From: Planctomycetota bacterium | Lineage (GTDB): Bacteria; Planctomycetota; Planctomycetia; Gemmatales; Gemmataceae | DNA: 14,098 nucleotides | NCBI GenBank assembly: GCA_016200155.1 | Contig: JACQFG010000394.1 | Coordinates: 1 to 14,098 of the forward strand | Direction of reading: 5' to 3' | In this document: in pieces, positions 12,363 through 14,098 of the stretch | How the letters are laid out: each line of letters opens with the position of its first letter | Numbering within the stretch: the first letter of the stretch is position 1 | The notes under the pieces: model-generated | Seen by the model: the letters and a program-made list of their open reading frames with translations, nothing else | What the model was told of the DNA's origin: nothing | Databases searched by the model: none | Made by a program: the position numbers and the translations under genes

Positions 12363-14087
12363 TTGTTCAAGCGTATTCTCCCGTCGTTGCTGATCATCTT
12401 CGCCATTGCTTCTTGGGCGGCAGCGCAAGAACCGGCCGTCACCACTGCTCCCGTCAACAAGCTCGTCGAGAAAATGGACGATCCGAAGATCAAGGGGGAC
12501 AGCGCCTGGATGATGGTCGCGACGGCGTTCGTCATGCTGATGGTCCCCGGGCTCGCTCTCTTCTACGGCGGGATGGTGCGGCGCAAAAACGTGCTGACCA
12601 CGATGATGCAGAGCATGGTCGCCCTCGCGGTCGTCGGCGTCTACTGGGTCGCGATCGGCTATGCGCTGGCCTTCGGCGAACCGCTCATCAAAACGCCATG
12701 GGGCAGCATCATCGGCTTCAGTCCGAAGCTCGTCTTCCTGGCGGGCATCCAACCTCATGACATTTTGAACGGCACCAATATCCCCGTGTATCTGCACATG
12801 CTCTATCAAGGGATGTTCGCGATCATCACGCCGGCGCTGATCAGCGGCGCGATCGCCGAGCGGGTTCGGTTCAAGCCGTACTGCATTTTTCTGATCCTGT
12901 GGGTCACGTTCGTCTACTGTCCGCTGGCGCATGGCGTGTGGGCCATGGACTGGTGGAGCCTCGGCGCGAAGCCCGGCGAGACTCCCGTCGGCCTGCTCGG
13001 CGCGCTGGGCGCGCTCGATTTCGCCGGCGGCACGGTCGTCCATATCGCGGCCGGCTTTTCCGGGCTGGCGGCGATTCTTGTCCTGCCCAAGCGGCTCGGC
13101 TATCCCGAGCACGCGATGCACCCCAACAGCATGGTGCTCACCCTGCTCGGCGCCGGCATCCTCTGGTTCGGCTGGTTCGGCTTCAACGGCGGCTCAGGCC
13201 TCACGGGCGGCGCACTCGCGACCTCCGCCTTCGCCGCCACTCAGGCCGCCGCGGCCGCCGCGGGAATGAGCTGGCTTCTCGCCGAGTGGTGGCATCGCGG
13301 CAAACCGACCGCCCTCGGTCTCGCCACCGGTCTCGTCGCCGGCCTCGTCGCCGTCACTCCCGCCTCCGGCTACATTTATCCCTGGGGCGGCTTCATCATC
13401 GGCCTGATCTCCGGCGTCGTCTGCTACGTTTCCGTCTGCCTGAAGCCGATCCTCAAGTACGATGACTCGCTCGATGCGTTCGGCGTACACGGCGTCGGCG
13501 GGTTTCTCGGCGCGGTCCTGACCGGCTTCTTCTGTTACCAGTGGAACTACGTCTCTCCCGAAGTCGGCGCCCTTGGCCTGACGGCGGGAGGCGGGCTGAA
13601 ACAGATCGGCATTCAGCTGTTCGCCGCGGTCCTCTCGGCGGTCTACGCCTTCGGGATCAGCTTCGTGCTCGTCAAGGTCGTCGATGCCGGCGTCGGCTTC
13701 ATGGCGACGTCCGATGAGGAGATCGAAGGTTTGGACCGCATCGAGCACGGCGAAACCGGCTTCGACTTCGGCCTGGGCTATGAAGTCGCCGCGATCACCA
13801 GCCCCAAGGAGCCGCGTGCCGCCATCGTGCCTCCCAATGGCGTGGGCCGATTTTACGTGGTCGTCGAAGGCGCCAACAACGGCGACCTCCGGGACGCCTG
13901 GTCGGAGATGTGCAAGCCGAACGCGAACCCGGCCCCCGAGTTCAAGGCGATCTATCGCTATGTGACGACGGTGCAGGGCAATCGCTTCCAGTTCCGCGGC
14001 GGCGACCAGGAGGCGATGAAGGTCAATCTGCAGAAGTTGTTCGAGAATGCGCTCAAGCGGCCGCTGCGCGTCAAGATCGAAGCGTGA
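12363..14087 (+). CDS. amt: Ammonium transporter (Amt/MEP/Rh) with a novel C-terminal domain
   Basis: 574 residues from TTG 12363, chosen because GGAGGG lies six bases upstream and a signal peptide follows (FKRILPSLLIIFAIASWAAAQ); the frame is open further up but without protein-like sequence. Amt proteins are trimeric inner-membrane channels that import ammonium. Eleven hydrophobic segments follow the signal, about residues 50-450. Pore residues: Asp219 and His227 in DFAGGTVVHIAAGFSG, and the second His, His376, in DAFGVHGVGGFLGA. The cytosolic Amt tail motif EEIEGLDRIEHGETGF (452-467) is present. About 80 further residues follow (VGRFYVVVEGANNGDLRDAW and on to the end), a compact extension absent from E. 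coli AmtB; the opening strand recalls small ferredoxin-like sensor folds. No PII gene is visible before the window ends. Confidence 0.93.
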   Translation: MFKRILPSLLIIFAIASWAAAQEPAVTTAPVNKLVEKMDDPKIKGDSAWMMVATAFVMLMVPGLALFYGGMVRRKNVLTTMMQSMVALAVVGVYWVAIGYALAFGEPLIKTPWGSIIGFSPKLVFLAGIQPHDILNGTNIPVYLHMLYQGMFAIITPALISGAIAERVRFKPYCIFLILWVTFVYCPLAHGVWAMDWWSLGAKPGETPVGLLGALGALDFAGGTVVHIAAGFSGLAAILVLPKRLGYPEHAMHPNSMVLTLLGAGILWFGWFGFNGGSGLTGGALATSAFAATQAAAAAAGMSWLLAEWWHRGKPTALGLATGLVAGLVAVTPASGYIYPWGGFIIGLISGVVCYVSVCLKPILKYDDSLDAFGVHGVGGFLGAVLTGFFCYQWNYVSPEVGALGLTAGGGLKQIGIQLFAAVLSAVYAFGISFVLVKVVDAGVGFMATSDEEIEGLDRIEHGETGFDFGLGYEVAAITSPKEPRAAIVPPNGVGRFYVVVEGANNGDLRDAWSEMCKPNANPAPEFKAIYRYVTTVQGNRFQFRGGDQEAMKVNLQKLFENALKRPLRVKIEA

Positions 14088-14098
14088 CCATATAGCCC

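Noticed and set aside
12192..13121. 309-codon frame on - opposite the ammonium transporter
   Set aside because: Asp/Arg/Glu/His-rich shadow without motifs, antisense to transmembrane segments and the conserved pore region of Amt.

Overview
The window is GC-rich, about 14.1 kb, and looks like chromosomal DNA from a planctomycete (Planctomycetota; class Planctomycetia is my guess). The reasons are: a secreted protein opening with a 'VEELETRLAPS'-type segment; a DUF6807/PmoA-like protein next to a secreted isochorismatase-fold hydrolase; a secreted PDZ-PDZ-M6 metalloprotease; secretin-N domains without a pore; and several long palindromes between genes. This is inference from gene content, with no database search. 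No rRNA, tRNA, CRISPR array or transposase was seen.

Layout. 1-621 (-): 5' part of a G1 (eqolisin) glutamic peptidase cut by the window edge. 622-1008: a candidate promoter for it, a 46-codon gene tail on +, a strong bidirectional terminator and a pyrimidine tract. 1009-1524 (-): small secreted protein of unknown function. 1614-2627 (-): a tightly overlapping three-gene unit made of a PIN-domain toxin, a candidate antitoxin and a small membrane protein. 2658-4520 (-): secreted protease with two PDZ domains and an M6 zinc-metalloprotease domain. 4762-6015 (+): secreted protein made of two near-identical secretin-N-like units.

The centre, 5987-9796 (-), is the most interesting part. It holds an XPB-like SF2 helicase and a DUF790/Bax1 nuclease, the helicase-nuclease pair known from archaea. 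Between them lie a 113-residue unknown protein and a HEPN-like protein, and an antitoxin-like small ORF follows. All five genes are on one strand with short gaps or overlaps. The helicase gene carries a perfect 24-bp-arm palindrome in frame in its coding sequence. The last 38 codons of the Bax1 gene occur again, diverged, at 5903-6016; this copy supplies the end of the small ORF and, read antisense, the tail of the convergent secretin-N gene.

9797-11930 (-) holds two secreted proteins, an isochorismatase-family hydrolase and a DUF6807 protein, separated and flanked by three further palindromic elements of different sequence. 11931-12362 is a long leader with a sigma-54-type -24/-12 candidate, an adjacent dyad and a transcribed hairpin. 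It leads into an ammonium transporter (12363-14087, +) with a signal peptide, a TTG start and an unusual C-terminal domain of about 80 residues. A nitrogen-responsive promoter would fit that gene.
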